Below, in pieces: positions 53,630-62,217 of a DNA stretch of 64,000 nucleotides. The notes under the pieces were generated by a model. It was not told where the DNA came from. It was given only the letters and a program-made list of their open reading frames with translations, and searched no databases. The first letter of the stretch is position 1. Each line of letters starts with the position of its first letter. The stretch covers positions 1 through 64,000 of the forward strand of contig JAEXAY010000031.1 of NCBI GenBank assembly GCA_023457895.1, given 5' to 3'. The DNA is from Pseudomonadota bacterium (lineage in GTDB: Bacteria > Pseudomonadota > Alphaproteobacteria > Sphingomonadales > Sphingomonadaceae). The position numbers were made by a program, and so were the translations under genes.

Positions 53630-54940
53630 ATGCGGCTTCTCAACCGCTTGACTGGAAACGCCTATTCAGAAGAGGGCCTCAGCGCACTTTTTGTGATCCG
53701 TTCAACTGCGCCGAGTACCCAAATGTCATACTGGTCCCGACACCGCGACTTTCTCGCCTTGCCAGAAGATCTTATTGCCTTCGCATGGTCTGCACCCATG
53801 CGCGACCTCGCGCAAAAATTTGGCACAAGGGACGTCGCCCTGCGCAAGCTGCTGAAGAAGTACGGCGTCGTCACACCTCCACAGGGTCACTGGAATCGCG
53901 TCCATGCTGGTCGCACGGTTCCCGGACCGCCAAAGCCGCAACCGCGACGCCCTGGTGAGACCGGGCGGCTATGCATTGACCATCGCTTCGAGCAGTTTGT
54001 CGCTAAGGCAAATCCGATGCCTTCGTCTGGTCCATTTGCCAGCAAAGAGGTGCCGGAGGACTTGGGCGAGCTGCGGGTCCGCGAAGCGAAGCTGCTCGGC
54101 AAGGTGTCGGTCCCCAAGACGCTCGAAACCCACCATCCGGCGCTCGCCGACATCCTTCGCAAAGAACAGCGACGCCGCGAAAAGGTCTCGGAATACCGCT
54201 GGTTTGGCGAGGGCCCACAGTTCGACAATCCGGTCGATCTGCGGCAATTGCGACTGCTGAATGGCCTGTTCCTGGCGCTCGCCAAGCGCGGGCATACGGC
54301 ATCAGTCTATGTGAATGACCGCCCGCGCCAGTTTCGCCCGAGTGCGTGCGTTGGCGATACCAGCCTCAGTCTCGAGATTGGTATCCTCGGCAAGCATGCA
54401 ACGGTCTGGCGTGCTGGCGAGCGCATTGCAGACCCCACCCTCCCGGCAAGCACCCCGTTGTTCCTCAGGTGCTCAGGAGCCGACGGTTGTTCCTGGCAGG
54501 ACGAAGCAGAAAGCAAGCTGGAATCGAGAATAGGGGAGATTGCCGTTGCATTGATCGTTGCCGGTGAAGCTGCTTTCCGACGCCGCCTGAAGGAAGCTGA
54601 GATCAGGGACGAACAGGAACGGATCGAACGGTTGCGCCGCGAAGAGGAGGCCAGAAGGGAGCGGGAGCTAAAGCGCCTCGAACATATCCGGAAGCAGAAT
54701 GAGCAGCGGATCGCCGACTTGCGGATGAGCGGTGAGTTGCTGCGCCAATCGCAAGATCTCCGTGCACTAGTCGTGGCCGTCCGTCTCGCCATGCAGCAAC
54801 GCGCTGATGTAACCACGCAGAGCCTATTGGCCTGGGAAGAGTGGGCGTTGGGTGAAGCCGACAAACTCGATCCGATCCTGTCCGGCCAGATCATGTCGCA
54901 CCTCTATCCTCCGGTACCTCCGGCTGAAGAGGTGCAATGA
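53630..54940 (+). CDS. Island protein with N-terminal helix-turn-helix-like region and coiled coil, function unknown
   Basis: This 436-residue protein has 'PEDLIAFAWSAPMRDLAQKF' and 'GTRDVALRKLLKKYGVVTPP', which looks like a helix-turn-helix, and 'QGHWNRVHAGR', a pattern I associate with genomic-island hypothetical proteins. A middle globular region follows, then a long charged coiled coil (about 310-365: 'DEQERIERLRREEEARRERE'). No catalytic motif is visible. ATG 53723 (codon 32) is an alternative start that would leave room for a promoter. With its divergent membrane partner it forms a two-gene cargo between att-like sequences. Confidence 0.6.
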   Translation: MRLLNRLTGNAYSEEGLSALFVIRSTAPSTQMSYWSRHRDFLALPEDLIAFAWSAPMRDLAQKFGTRDVALRKLLKKYGVVTPPQGHWNRVHAGRTVPGPPKPQPRRPGETGRLCIDHRFEQFVAKANPMPSSGPFASKEVPEDLGELRVREAKLLGKVSVPKTLETHHPALADILRKEQRRREKVSEYRWFGEGPQFDNPVDLRQLRLLNGLFLALAKRGHTASVYVNDRPRQFRPSACVGDTSLSLEIGILGKHATVWRAGERIADPTLPASTPLFLRCSGADGCSWQDEAESKLESRIGEIAVALIVAGEAAFRRRLKEAEIRDEQERIERLRREEEARRERELKRLEHIRKQNEQRIADLRMSGELLRQSQDLRALVVAVRLAMQQRADVTTQSLLAWEEWALGEADKLDPILSGQIMSHLYPPVPPAEEVQ

Positions 54941-55017
54941 TACTTGTTGAGGCTGACCGAAGCGGCTATTCGAGTCACAGATTTGTTCCCCACATGCCCA
55001 AATTACAGTGGATAACT

Positions 55018-55036
55018 GGGGGCCTTTTCGGGGGCC
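55018..55036 (-). repeat. GGGGGCC tandem pair beside the pepN-side junction
   Basis: GGGGGCC (55018-55024), TTTTC, GGGGGCC (55030-55036) is the counterpart of the pair at 17657-17675. A short 'TTCGAGTCAC' fragment of the tRNA T-arm also occurs at 54969-54978. The gap 54941-55090 holds no gene. Confidence 0.5.
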
Positions 55037-55090
55037 TTGAAATTTTATTACTCTCCAAAACTTCAGGATTTCAGCGGCTTGCCGGTACTT

Positions 55091-55108
55091 TTCGAGTCAC
55101 GTAAGCGC
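55091..55108 (+). other. Inversion junction: tRNA-Thr-like site fused to pepN
   Basis: TTCGAGTCACGTAAGCG (55091-55107) is the T-arm/acceptor end of tRNA-Thr, and it runs directly into the aminopeptidase gene through AGCGC (55104-55108). The other half of this site, GCGCACCATTTTTTC read on the minus strand, is at 17.8 kb next to the integrase, fused to the other half of pepN. The two junctions share only the pentamer. Confidence 0.88.
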
Positions 55109-57274
55109 CCTGGGCTGGGTATCGAGCAGGCCGAACAACCGGTTGGCCTCCGCCAGAACCGCGGCACTGCCCATCGACCCGAGCAGCGGCACCAGCTGAT
55201 TGCGCAGGATCGCATCGTTGCTCGATTCCCCGGCTTTCGGCGCGAGGCCAAGGCGGGTGAGGACGGGCGCAAAGCGCGCATTGCCGAGCTCCGCGATGCG
55301 TGCCTGCACTTTGGGTTCATCGCGGAACATGCCGAAATGCGAAGCATAGGATGTCGCGGCGGCCGCGAGCACCTTGCTGTTGGCGTTGGCAGGGACCGCA
55401 TCGCGCAGTGCCAGTGCTGGCGCGAATGGCTGATAATCGCCTGCGGCCAGCGCGGTCTGGTCCGCCATCAGGCCCAGCTGGTCGATTGGCTCGAGCTGTG
55501 CGAAATCGCGGGTCAGCGCGGCCAGCATCGCGGGCGAATAGAGCGTGCGATAATAGCCAGCCTGTCCTGCGTTGATGAGCGCGGTGCCACAACCGGGCAG
55601 GGTGATCGTGCCCGACCCGTTGCTGACAATGGTGCGTTCGGTGCCGCCGCCAATAGTGCGCGCGACGACGGGGACATTCCAGACCAGCGGCGCAGCATCC
55701 TTGCGGTCGCGGCTATACTCGCCTTGCTGCAGGCGGATTGCCGTCTGCCCGCTGGTACAGCTCGCGCCAGTCACCTTGAGCAGCGGGATGCCGGGCTTGG
55801 TGGTGAAATCATTGGCGATCGCAACGAGGCCCCTGGCGCCCGCCTTTTCCACCGCGCTCCACAGGTCGTTGGTGACCGTGTTACCATAGGCATGCTGCTT
55901 CATATAGGCGCGGATGCCGTCCCGCCACACCGTCTCGCCGGCATAATTTTCCAGCATGGTGATGACCGCCTCGCCTTTGGAATAGGTGATTGCATCAAAC
56001 GCCTGGCTGGTCTGCTCGACCGTCCTGATCTTCTGCACGACCGGGTGCGTCGTCTTGAAAGAGTCGAGGCCCATGGCGGATTCGCGGCCGCCGACGCGGC
56101 TAAGTTCGATCTGCCATTCGGGCTTGAAATGAGCCGTGGCCTTGGTTTCCATCCAGCTGGCGAAGCCTTCATTGAGCCACAGGTCGTCCCACCAGCTCAT
56201 CGTAACGAGATTGCCGAACCATTGGTGTGCCATTTCGTGGCCATTGACCGAATAGATTGCCTGCCGCCCGGCTTCGCTGGTGAATTTGGGATCGTCGAGC
56301 AGGATGGATTCGAACGAAAAGATCGCGCCCCAATTTTCCATGGCGCTGAAGAACTGGCTCTGACCCGGCCCCGCAATGTTGTCGAGCTTGGGCAGCGGGT
56401 AATCAACACCGAAATAATCATTGTAATAGGGCAGGAGATCGACCGCCGATTGCAGGGCGAACCGGGCCTTTTCCTCATTGCCCTTGCCCATGACGATGCC
56501 GACGTCGGTATTGCCGACCTTCTGGCTGATGCGCCCGAATTCACCGAGGCCGAAGAACAGCAGGTAGGAGGACATTTTCGGCGTGGTCTGGAAGGTGACC
56601 GCTTTTCTGCCATCCGCGAGGTCGACGCTGCGGGCGACCGGCATATTGCTCACCGCCATCTGCCCGGCAGGAACCGTTGCGGTGAGGTCGAATGTCGCCT
56701 TGTAACTCGGTTCGTCCCACATTGGCGCAAAGCGGCGCGCGTCGGGCGCTTCGAACTGGGTGAAGAGCGCCCGCTTGTCCGCGCCTTCGGGGTTCTTGTA
56801 GTCGAGGTAGAAAAGGCCGTTGGCCTGATCATAGATTTTTCCGGTGTAACTGGCCGTCAGCTTGTAGCTTGCTGGCGGCAACATCTTGCCGAAGTTGAAC
56901 GTCACCGTTTGCGCTGCCGCATCCGTTGTCACGGTCACGGGCAGGCCAGTGTCGTTGCCGCCGCTCAGCTGCGCGCCGGTAAAATTGAGGTCGGCCGCGT
57001 TCATCGTGACATGGTCGGAAGCTTCCACCAGGTCGAAGCTGATCTCGGTGCGCCCGCTGAAGGTCGCCGATGCGGCATCGGGCACAACCGAGATCGCATA
57101 ATGGGTCGGAACCGCGTTGCGCGGTAGTTGCGTGGTGACGCTGGCGGGCAGGGGAGCAGCAAGTGTCCGTGCAGCCGCGACGGGCGGGTGCGCATCCTGA
57201 ACAGTCGTGCAGGCAGCAAGACAGGCAAGCGATACCGCGCACAACAACGCGCGCGAACGGGGCGAACGGATCAT
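55097..57274 (-). pseudogene. M1-family aminopeptidase lipoprotein, 5' three quarters, C-terminus lost by inversion
   Basis: From ATG 57274 the frame gives a lipoprotein signal with lipobox LAAC (Cys22), the M1 N-terminal beta domain, the substrate motif 'FFSAMENWGAIF' (a GAMEN variant) and the zinc site HEMAH with 'WLNEGFASW' downstream, so the catalytic core is complete. It then reaches the ERAP1-type domain and stops artificially at 'DTQPRAL-T' when tRNA-like sequence begins. The missing 173 residues are at 17798-18319 on the opposite strand. The truncated 725-residue product may still be made, but lacks most of the C-terminal helical bowl. The frame continues upstream of 57274 without homology. 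Confidence 0.93.
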
Positions 57275-57419
57275 GGATATTTCTCTCCTGAGGCGACCCG
57301 GCCCGAAAGAGAACGGCGGGTATCTGGTTTCAGCAGATACGATTGCGCCGGCATGTTGTCCTGTCAATCAGGAAAAAGCGGACAATCCTGTCGCGGCTCT
57401 GTTGTCCTTATGCCGAGGA

Positions 57420-57839
57420 TCAGTCACGCGCCATGAAATGCTGTGCGATATCCTGCGCGATCTTGGTCGGGCGCATTGTCGCCGCACTGATGCAGCACCA
57501 GCTGGATTTCACCTCGGCGAGCACCTCTTCGCCGCGCTTGATCAGCGTCTGGTAAGATGCGCGCGCGCCGTGCACCTTTTCCAGCACCACCGTTGCGATC
57601 ACCTCATCGTCGAGGAAAGCAGGCTTGCGATAGGTGATCTCATGCTTGAGCGCGACCCACAGATGCGCCGCGACGGCTTGCGGGGGGGCGATCGAGCGCC
57701 AGTGCGACAGCACCGCTTCCTGCACCCATTTCAGATAATGCGCATTGTTCACATGGCCCATGAAATCGATGTCATCGGGCGCCACGGCGATCGAATAATC
57801 ATGCGAGGAAGAAAAGGCATAGGGTGACGATTCGCTCAT
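57420..57839 (-). CDS. Acyl-CoA thioesterase, hotdog fold (4HBT type)
   Basis: This 139-residue protein has the signature 'DDIDFMGHVNNAHYLKWVQE' with the catalytic Asp, and 'EITYRKPAFLDDEVIATVVL', typical of 4-hydroxybenzoyl-CoA-thioesterase-like enzymes. It hydrolyses acyl-CoA thioesters; the acyl group is unknown. ATG 57839 is preferred over a TTG at 57875, which adds twelve non-homologous residues. It lies 78 bp downstream of queF on the same strand. Confidence 0.88.
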   Translation of the reverse strand: MSESSPYAFSSSHDYSIAVAPDDIDFMGHVNNAHYLKWVQEAVLSHWRSIAPPQAVAAHLWVALKHEITYRKPAFLDDEVIATVVLEKVHGARASYQTLIKRGEEVLAEVKSSWCCISAATMRPTKIAQDIAQHFMARD

Positions 57840-57917
57840 GCTGCTGACGATAGTGTCAAAAGATAGTTTTTCCAAGTGAATGGCGCGGTGAGCGGGTCGT
57901 TAACCCCGATTGTCGCG

Positions 57918-58379
57918 TTAACCCCGCCCGCGATACCCGGCGACACCTTGGTCGGGGAGCCACAGTCCCTTGGGCGGCTCGCCCGATTGCCAGAACACGT
58001 CGATCGGTATGCCGCCGCGCGGATACCAGTAGCCGCCAATCCTGAGCCATTGAGGCTTCATCTCGTCGAACAATCGCTTGCCGATGCCGACGGTGCAATC
58101 CTCGTGGAATGCCGCATGGTTGCGGAATGACCCGAGGAATAGCTTGAGCGACTTTGATTCGACGATGGTATCGCCCGGCGCATAATCGATCACGAGATGC
58201 GCGAAATCGGGCTGCCCGGTCACCGGGCACAGCGAAGTGAACTCGGGCGCGGCGAAGCGCACGCAGTAAAGCTCGCCCGCACGCGGGTTGGGGACATAAT
58301 CGAGCTCGGCTTCCTCGGGCGAAGCGGGCAGCGCACTGGTCTGGCCGAGATGCTTGGGGGTCATGGTCATGTGCGCCAT
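57918..58379 (-). CDS. queF: NADPH-dependent 7-cyano-7-deazaguanine reductase QueF, type I
   Basis: This 153-residue protein has the thioimide-forming Cys and neighbouring Asp in 'FTSLCPVTGQPDFAHL' and the NADPH motif 'ESKSLKLFLGSFRNHAAFHE', the unimodular QueF arrangement. It reduces preQ0 to preQ1 in queuosine synthesis. It is divergent from the S10 peptidase gene with 80 bp between. Its stop codon lies inside the second of two CGTTAACCCCG repeats. Confidence 0.96.
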   Translation of the reverse strand: MAHMTMTPKHLGQTSALPASPEEAELDYVPNPRAGELYCVRFAAPEFTSLCPVTGQPDFAHLVIDYAPGDTIVESKSLKLFLGSFRNHAAFHEDCTVGIGKRLFDEMKPQWLRIGGYWYPRGGIPIDVFWQSGEPPKGLWLPDQGVAGYRGRG

Positions 58380-58459
58380 TTAAGCGCGCGGGGCTTGTGC
58401 CACAAGCGGACGTTGGCCTAGTTGCCGATGCAACAAGATTCGAAAAGGGGAGGATGAGG

Positions 58460-59992
58460 ATGCGCATTTCGCACCTGATGGCACTGGCATTGGCAGGAAC
58501 CGCGCTGGTGGCCGCGCCGCCGGCCCTCGCTCAGAAGAAGTCCAAGACCGAAGAGCAGAAAGAGGCGCCGGAAAAACCCGTCCGTCCGCCGCTGGTCTCG
58601 GTCACGCAGCATCAGGGCACGTTCGGCGGCGTCACGATGAACTATACCGCGACCGCCGGGGAAATTTTCCTCAAGGACAAGGACGGCAACCCCAAGGCGG
58701 CGATCTATTCGACCTCCTATGTGAGGGAACCGCGCGATCCGTCGCGCCCCATCACCTTCCTGTTCAACGGTGGCCCCGGCTCGGGTTCGGTGTGGCTCCA
58801 CATGGGTGCGTTCGGGCCGAAGCGCGTCGTTATTCCGGGCGACGGACGCGACGATGGCGCGCCACCCTATCCGATTGTCGACAACGGCTATTCGCTGCTC
58901 GACCAGACCGACCTTGTGTTCATCGACCCCGTCGGGACGGGGTTCAGCCGCACGCTCGGCAAGACCGAAGGCAAGGAATATTGGGGCGTGACGCAGGACG
59001 CCAAGTCCGTCGCCGAATTCATCCGGCTGTGGCTTGGCGAGAATAACCGCTGGAACTCGCCCAAATTCCTCGGCGGCGAAAGCTATGGCACGACGCGTTC
59101 GATCGCGGTCGCGCATGAGTTGGAGGCGCGCTATAATGATGTCGCGCTGAATGGCATCCTGCTCATCTCGACCATCCTCGATTTCGCCATCGACGCCGAA
59201 GTACCCGGTAACGAGATGCCGCATGTGATGAACCTGCCAAGCTATGCGGCTACCGCCTGGTATCACAAGAAGGTGCCCAATCCGCCCGCGACCGTCGCCG
59301 AGTTCGCCCAGCAGGCACGCGAGTTTGCCGCCGGTCCCTATCTGGTCGCGCTGGCCAGGGGCCAGAAATTGCAAGGGGCCGAGCGCGCTGGCATCCGCAA
59401 GCAGCTCGCCCGCTTCACCGGCTTGTCGGAAGACTATCTCGAACGCGCCGACCTGCGTGTCGCACCCGGGCGTTTCTACAAGGAGCTGCTGCGCGACAAG
59501 GGCCTCGTGGTCGGCCGCCTCGACAGCCGCTATACCGGCAAGGATCACGACAATGCCGGGGAAAACCCCGACAATGACCCCAGCTTCTACGGCATCGATG
59601 CTGCCTATACCGCGGCGATGAACAGCTATGCGCGCGAAACGCTCAACTACCGCCCCGAAACCCAATATGTGACGATCGGCGGGGTCGGTCCATGGGACTG
59701 GAAGGTCGGCAACGAGCGTGGCGGTTACGGCTATCTCACCGTCGGCCAATATGTCGGTCCGTTACTGAGGGAAAATAGCGGGCTCAGGATTTTCGTCGGC
59801 CAAGGCTGGTACGATCATGCGACGCCCTTCTTCGGCGCCGAATATGCGCTGACCCGCACCGGTATCCCGCAGGACAGGATCGAATATCATTATTATGACG
59901 CCGGCCACATGATGTATGTGCGCGAGGCGGACCTTGCCAAATTGTCGACGGATATTCGGGGGTTCATCCAGAAACGCACGACAGGCCGGTGA
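58460..59992 (+). CDS. S10-family serine carboxypeptidase-like protein, secreted
   Basis: This 510-residue protein has a signal peptide ending ALA-QK, the oxyanion region 'FLFNGGPGSGSVWLHMGAFG', nucleophile Ser in 'LGGESYGTTR', Asp in 'GQGWYDHATPFF' and His in 'DAGHMMYV', a complete S10 triad. It would remove C-terminal residues from peptides in the periplasm. ATG 58460 follows GGGGAGG by six bases; ATG 58454 overlaps that site. About 175 bp follow before the next start. Confidence 0.92.
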   Translation: MRISHLMALALAGTALVAAPPALAQKKSKTEEQKEAPEKPVRPPLVSVTQHQGTFGGVTMNYTATAGEIFLKDKDGNPKAAIYSTSYVREPRDPSRPITFLFNGGPGSGSVWLHMGAFGPKRVVIPGDGRDDGAPPYPIVDNGYSLLDQTDLVFIDPVGTGFSRTLGKTEGKEYWGVTQDAKSVAEFIRLWLGENNRWNSPKFLGGESYGTTRSIAVAHELEARYNDVALNGILLISTILDFAIDAEVPGNEMPHVMNLPSYAATAWYHKKVPNPPATVAEFAQQAREFAAGPYLVALARGQKLQGAERAGIRKQLARFTGLSEDYLERADLRVAPGRFYKELLRDKGLVVGRLDSRYTGKDHDNAGENPDNDPSFYGIDAAYTAAMNSYARETLNYRPETQYVTIGGVGPWDWKVGNERGGYGYLTVGQYVGPLLRENSGLRIFVGQGWYDHATPFFGAEYALTRTGIPQDRIEYHYYDAGHMMYVREADLAKLSTDIRGFIQKRTTGR

Positions 59993-60065
59993 ACCACCTT
60001 CACTCCTCCCTTGAAGGGACAGTGGTTTTCGCTCTGCCGCATGCTGCAACGCAATAAACATATGG

Positions 60066-60169
60066 TTGCGACTCCTGCCAACCCGTTCTAGGTTCGCCGC
60101 CCTGCCTTTCGGGGCGGTCAAGCCCCCGGGGATCGAAAGCCCGCCTTCGTGCCGGACAAGGAGTTTATG
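60066..60169 (+). promoter_or_regulatory. Promoter and structured leader of sseA-metC
   Basis: TTGCGA (60066-60071), 17 bases, TAGGTT (60089-60094) is a plausible sigma-70 promoter. The leader that follows folds at CCGCCC/GGGCGG (60097-60102 and 60112-60117) and has further GC-rich complementarity (AAGCCCCCGGGG...GAAAGCCCGCC). Its position before two sulfur-amino-acid genes makes a regulatory leader possible, but it matches no riboswitch class that I can recall. Confidence 0.3.
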
Positions 60170-61012
60170 ATGGAGTCGCTCGTCACCACTGCATGGCTGG
60201 AACAGGAACTGGGGGCGTCCGACCTCCGCATCGTCGATGCGACCAAGCTCGGGCCCGATCTCGGCCGCGATGCGCGCGCCGAATATGAAGCGGGGCACAT
60301 CCCCGGCGCGGTGTTCATGGACCTCGACGAACTGATCGACAGTGCCAACCCGATCGAGAATATGGCGCCTTCGGCCGAAAAGTTCGCCAGCCGGATGCAG
60401 ACATTGGGGCTCGGCGATGGCAGCCGTATCGTGCTCTACGACGACAGCCCGTGGCACACCTCGGCGCGCGCCTGGTGGCTGCTCACCCTGTTCGGCGCGC
60501 ATGATGTCGCGATCCTCGATGGCGGTATCGCCAAGTGGAAGGCCGAAGGCCGCGCGCTCGACGAGGGCAAGCACAGCCTGCGTCACCGTCACTTTACCGT
60601 GTGGAAGGATAACAAGCTCGTTCGCACGAAGGAGCAGATGCTCGCCAATCTCGACAGCAAGGCCGAGGAAGTGGTCGATGCACGTCCGGCCAAGCGCTTC
60701 ACCGGCGAGGAAGCCGACCCGCGTCCGGGCATCGAACCCGGCCATATTCCGGGGTCGAAAAATGTCCCGCAGGATCGGATGTTCACCGCCGATGGCGTAT
60801 GGAAGCAAGAGGACGGCATCCGCGCGACCTTCGAGGAAGCGGGCGTTGATCTTGACAAGCCGATGGTGGCGACCTGCGGATCGGGCATCACGGCCTGCGT
60901 GCTCGCATTCGGCGCGCACCGTCTCGGCAAGAGCGACTGGGCAGTCTATGACGGCAGCTGGGCCGAATGGGGCGGCGACCCCGCGACGCCCAAGGCAACC
61001 GGCGCGGCGTAA
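60170..61012 (+). CDS. sseA: 3-Mercaptopyruvate/thiosulfate sulfurtransferase
   Basis: This 280-residue protein has two rhodanese domains. The second carries the active-site loop 'CGSGITACVLA', whose CGSG(I/V)TA form is typical of mercaptopyruvate sulfurtransferases. The first has 'EYEAGHIPGAVFMDLDEL'. It transfers sulfur to thiols or cyanide in the cytoplasm. Two adjacent ATGs (60167, 60170) are available; AAGGAG is six bases before the second. The metC start is five bases after its stop, so the two form an operon for sulfur-compound metabolism. Confidence 0.93.
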   Translation: MESLVTTAWLEQELGASDLRIVDATKLGPDLGRDARAEYEAGHIPGAVFMDLDELIDSANPIENMAPSAEKFASRMQTLGLGDGSRIVLYDDSPWHTSARAWWLLTLFGAHDVAILDGGIAKWKAEGRALDEGKHSLRHRHFTVWKDNKLVRTKEQMLANLDSKAEEVVDARPAKRFTGEEADPRPGIEPGHIPGSKNVPQDRMFTADGVWKQEDGIRATFEEAGVDLDKPMVATCGSGITACVLAFGAHRLGKSDWAVYDGSWAEWGGDPATPKATGAA

Positions 61013-61017
61013 GACGG

Positions 61018-62217
61018 ATGGGGGATGGCAAGAAGCTGAGCCCCGATACGCTGCTCGCGCATGGCGGTCGGCGAGCGGAATGGACCGGCCATCCGCAAGT
61101 GGGCGGAACCATCGTCAACCCGCCGGTATGGCGCGCCTCGACCACGCTCTACGACAATATGGCTGACTTGAAGGCGCGGCCGCACGACACGCATGACAAG
61201 CTCTATTATGGCAGGCGGGGGACGCCGACGGTGTGGGCGCTCGCCGATGCGCTGACCGCGCTCGAGCCGGGGGCGGAAGGAACCTTGCTTTATGCCTCGG
61301 GCGTGCAGGCGATCACGGCGGGCCTCACCGCGCTGGTCAAGCCGGGCGACCATATCCTGATGGTGGACAGCGTCTATCAGCCGAGCCGCAGCTTCTGCGA
61401 TGGCTACCTTAAGAGCATCGGCGTCGAAACCACTTATTATGACCCGCTGATCGGCGCGGGGATCGCCGAGCTGTGCCGCGACAATACAGCGCTGATTTTC
61501 CTCGAAAGCCCGGGCAGCCACAGTTTCGAGGTCCAGGACATTCCGGCGATCGTGGCGGTCGCCAAGGCACGCGGGATTGTCACCTTCCTCGACAATACCT
61601 GGGCGACACCGCTCTTCTTCCCCGCGCTGGCAGCCGGGGTCGATGTAACGATGCTCGCCTGCACAAAATATGTCGTCGGCCATTCCGACGTGATGATGGG
61701 CTCGCTCACCACGCATGCGGGACTGTGGCAGAAATTGCGGCGCTCGACCTATGAGTTCGGCCACAGCGTCAGCCCTGACGATTGCTACCTCGCGCTGCGC
61801 GGCCTGCGCACCATGGGTGTGCGCCTCCGCCAGCATCAGGAGGGCGGCCTTGCCGTCGCGGGCTGGCTCCGCGAGCAACCCTGGGTTGGCAAGCTGCTCC
61901 ATCCCGCTTTCCAGGATTGCCCCGGCCACACCGTTTGGCAGCGCGATTTCAAGGGCGCGAGCGGCCTTTTCTCCTTTGGCCTCAAAGGCGCGAGCGTCGA
62001 ACAGCGCGACGCCTTCATCGACGCGCTCACCTTGTTCGGGCTCGGCTACAGCTGGGGTGGCTATGAAAGTGTCGTCGTCCCGAGCGACATCGCCGCGATC
62101 CGCACCGCAACCCGGTGGAGCGAACCCGACCCGTTCGTCCGCCTCCACATCGGGCTTGAGGACCCGATGGACCTCATCGCCGATCTGGAAGCGGCGGCCG
62201 GCGCGGCAGGGCTGTGA
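61018..62217 (+). CDS. metC: Cystathionine beta-lyase (PLP enzyme)
   Basis: This 399-residue Cys/Met-metabolism PLP enzyme has 'YGRRGTPTVWALADALTALE', 'LFLESPGSHSFEV'-type strand seen here as 'IFLESPGSHSFEVQDI', and the PLP-lysine in 'LACTKYVVGHSDVMMG', the cystathionine beta-lyase form. It cleaves cystathionine to homocysteine, pyruvate and ammonia. ATG 61018 lies just after the sseA stop. The next gene's GTG overlaps its TGA. Confidence 0.92.
   Translation: MGDGKKLSPDTLLAHGGRRAEWTGHPQVGGTIVNPPVWRASTTLYDNMADLKARPHDTHDKLYYGRRGTPTVWALADALTALEPGAEGTLLYASGVQAITAGLTALVKPGDHILMVDSVYQPSRSFCDGYLKSIGVETTYYDPLIGAGIAELCRDNTALIFLESPGSHSFEVQDIPAIVAVAKARGIVTFLDNTWATPLFFPALAAGVDVTMLACTKYVVGHSDVMMGSLTTHAGLWQKLRRSTYEFGHSVSPDDCYLALRGLRTMGVRLRQHQEGGLAVAGWLREQPWVGKLLHPAFQDCPGHTVWQRDFKGASGLFSFGLKGASVEQRDAFIDALTLFGLGYSWGGYESVVVPSDIAAIRTATRWSEPDPFVRLHIGLEDPMDLIADLEAAAGAAGL

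Noticed and set aside
60066..60169. A SAM-type riboswitch ahead of sseA-metC
   Set aside because: None of the conserved core segments of the SAM-I, SAM-II or SAH classes that I can recall is present; only generic hairpins are visible, so it is listed as a low-confidence leader.
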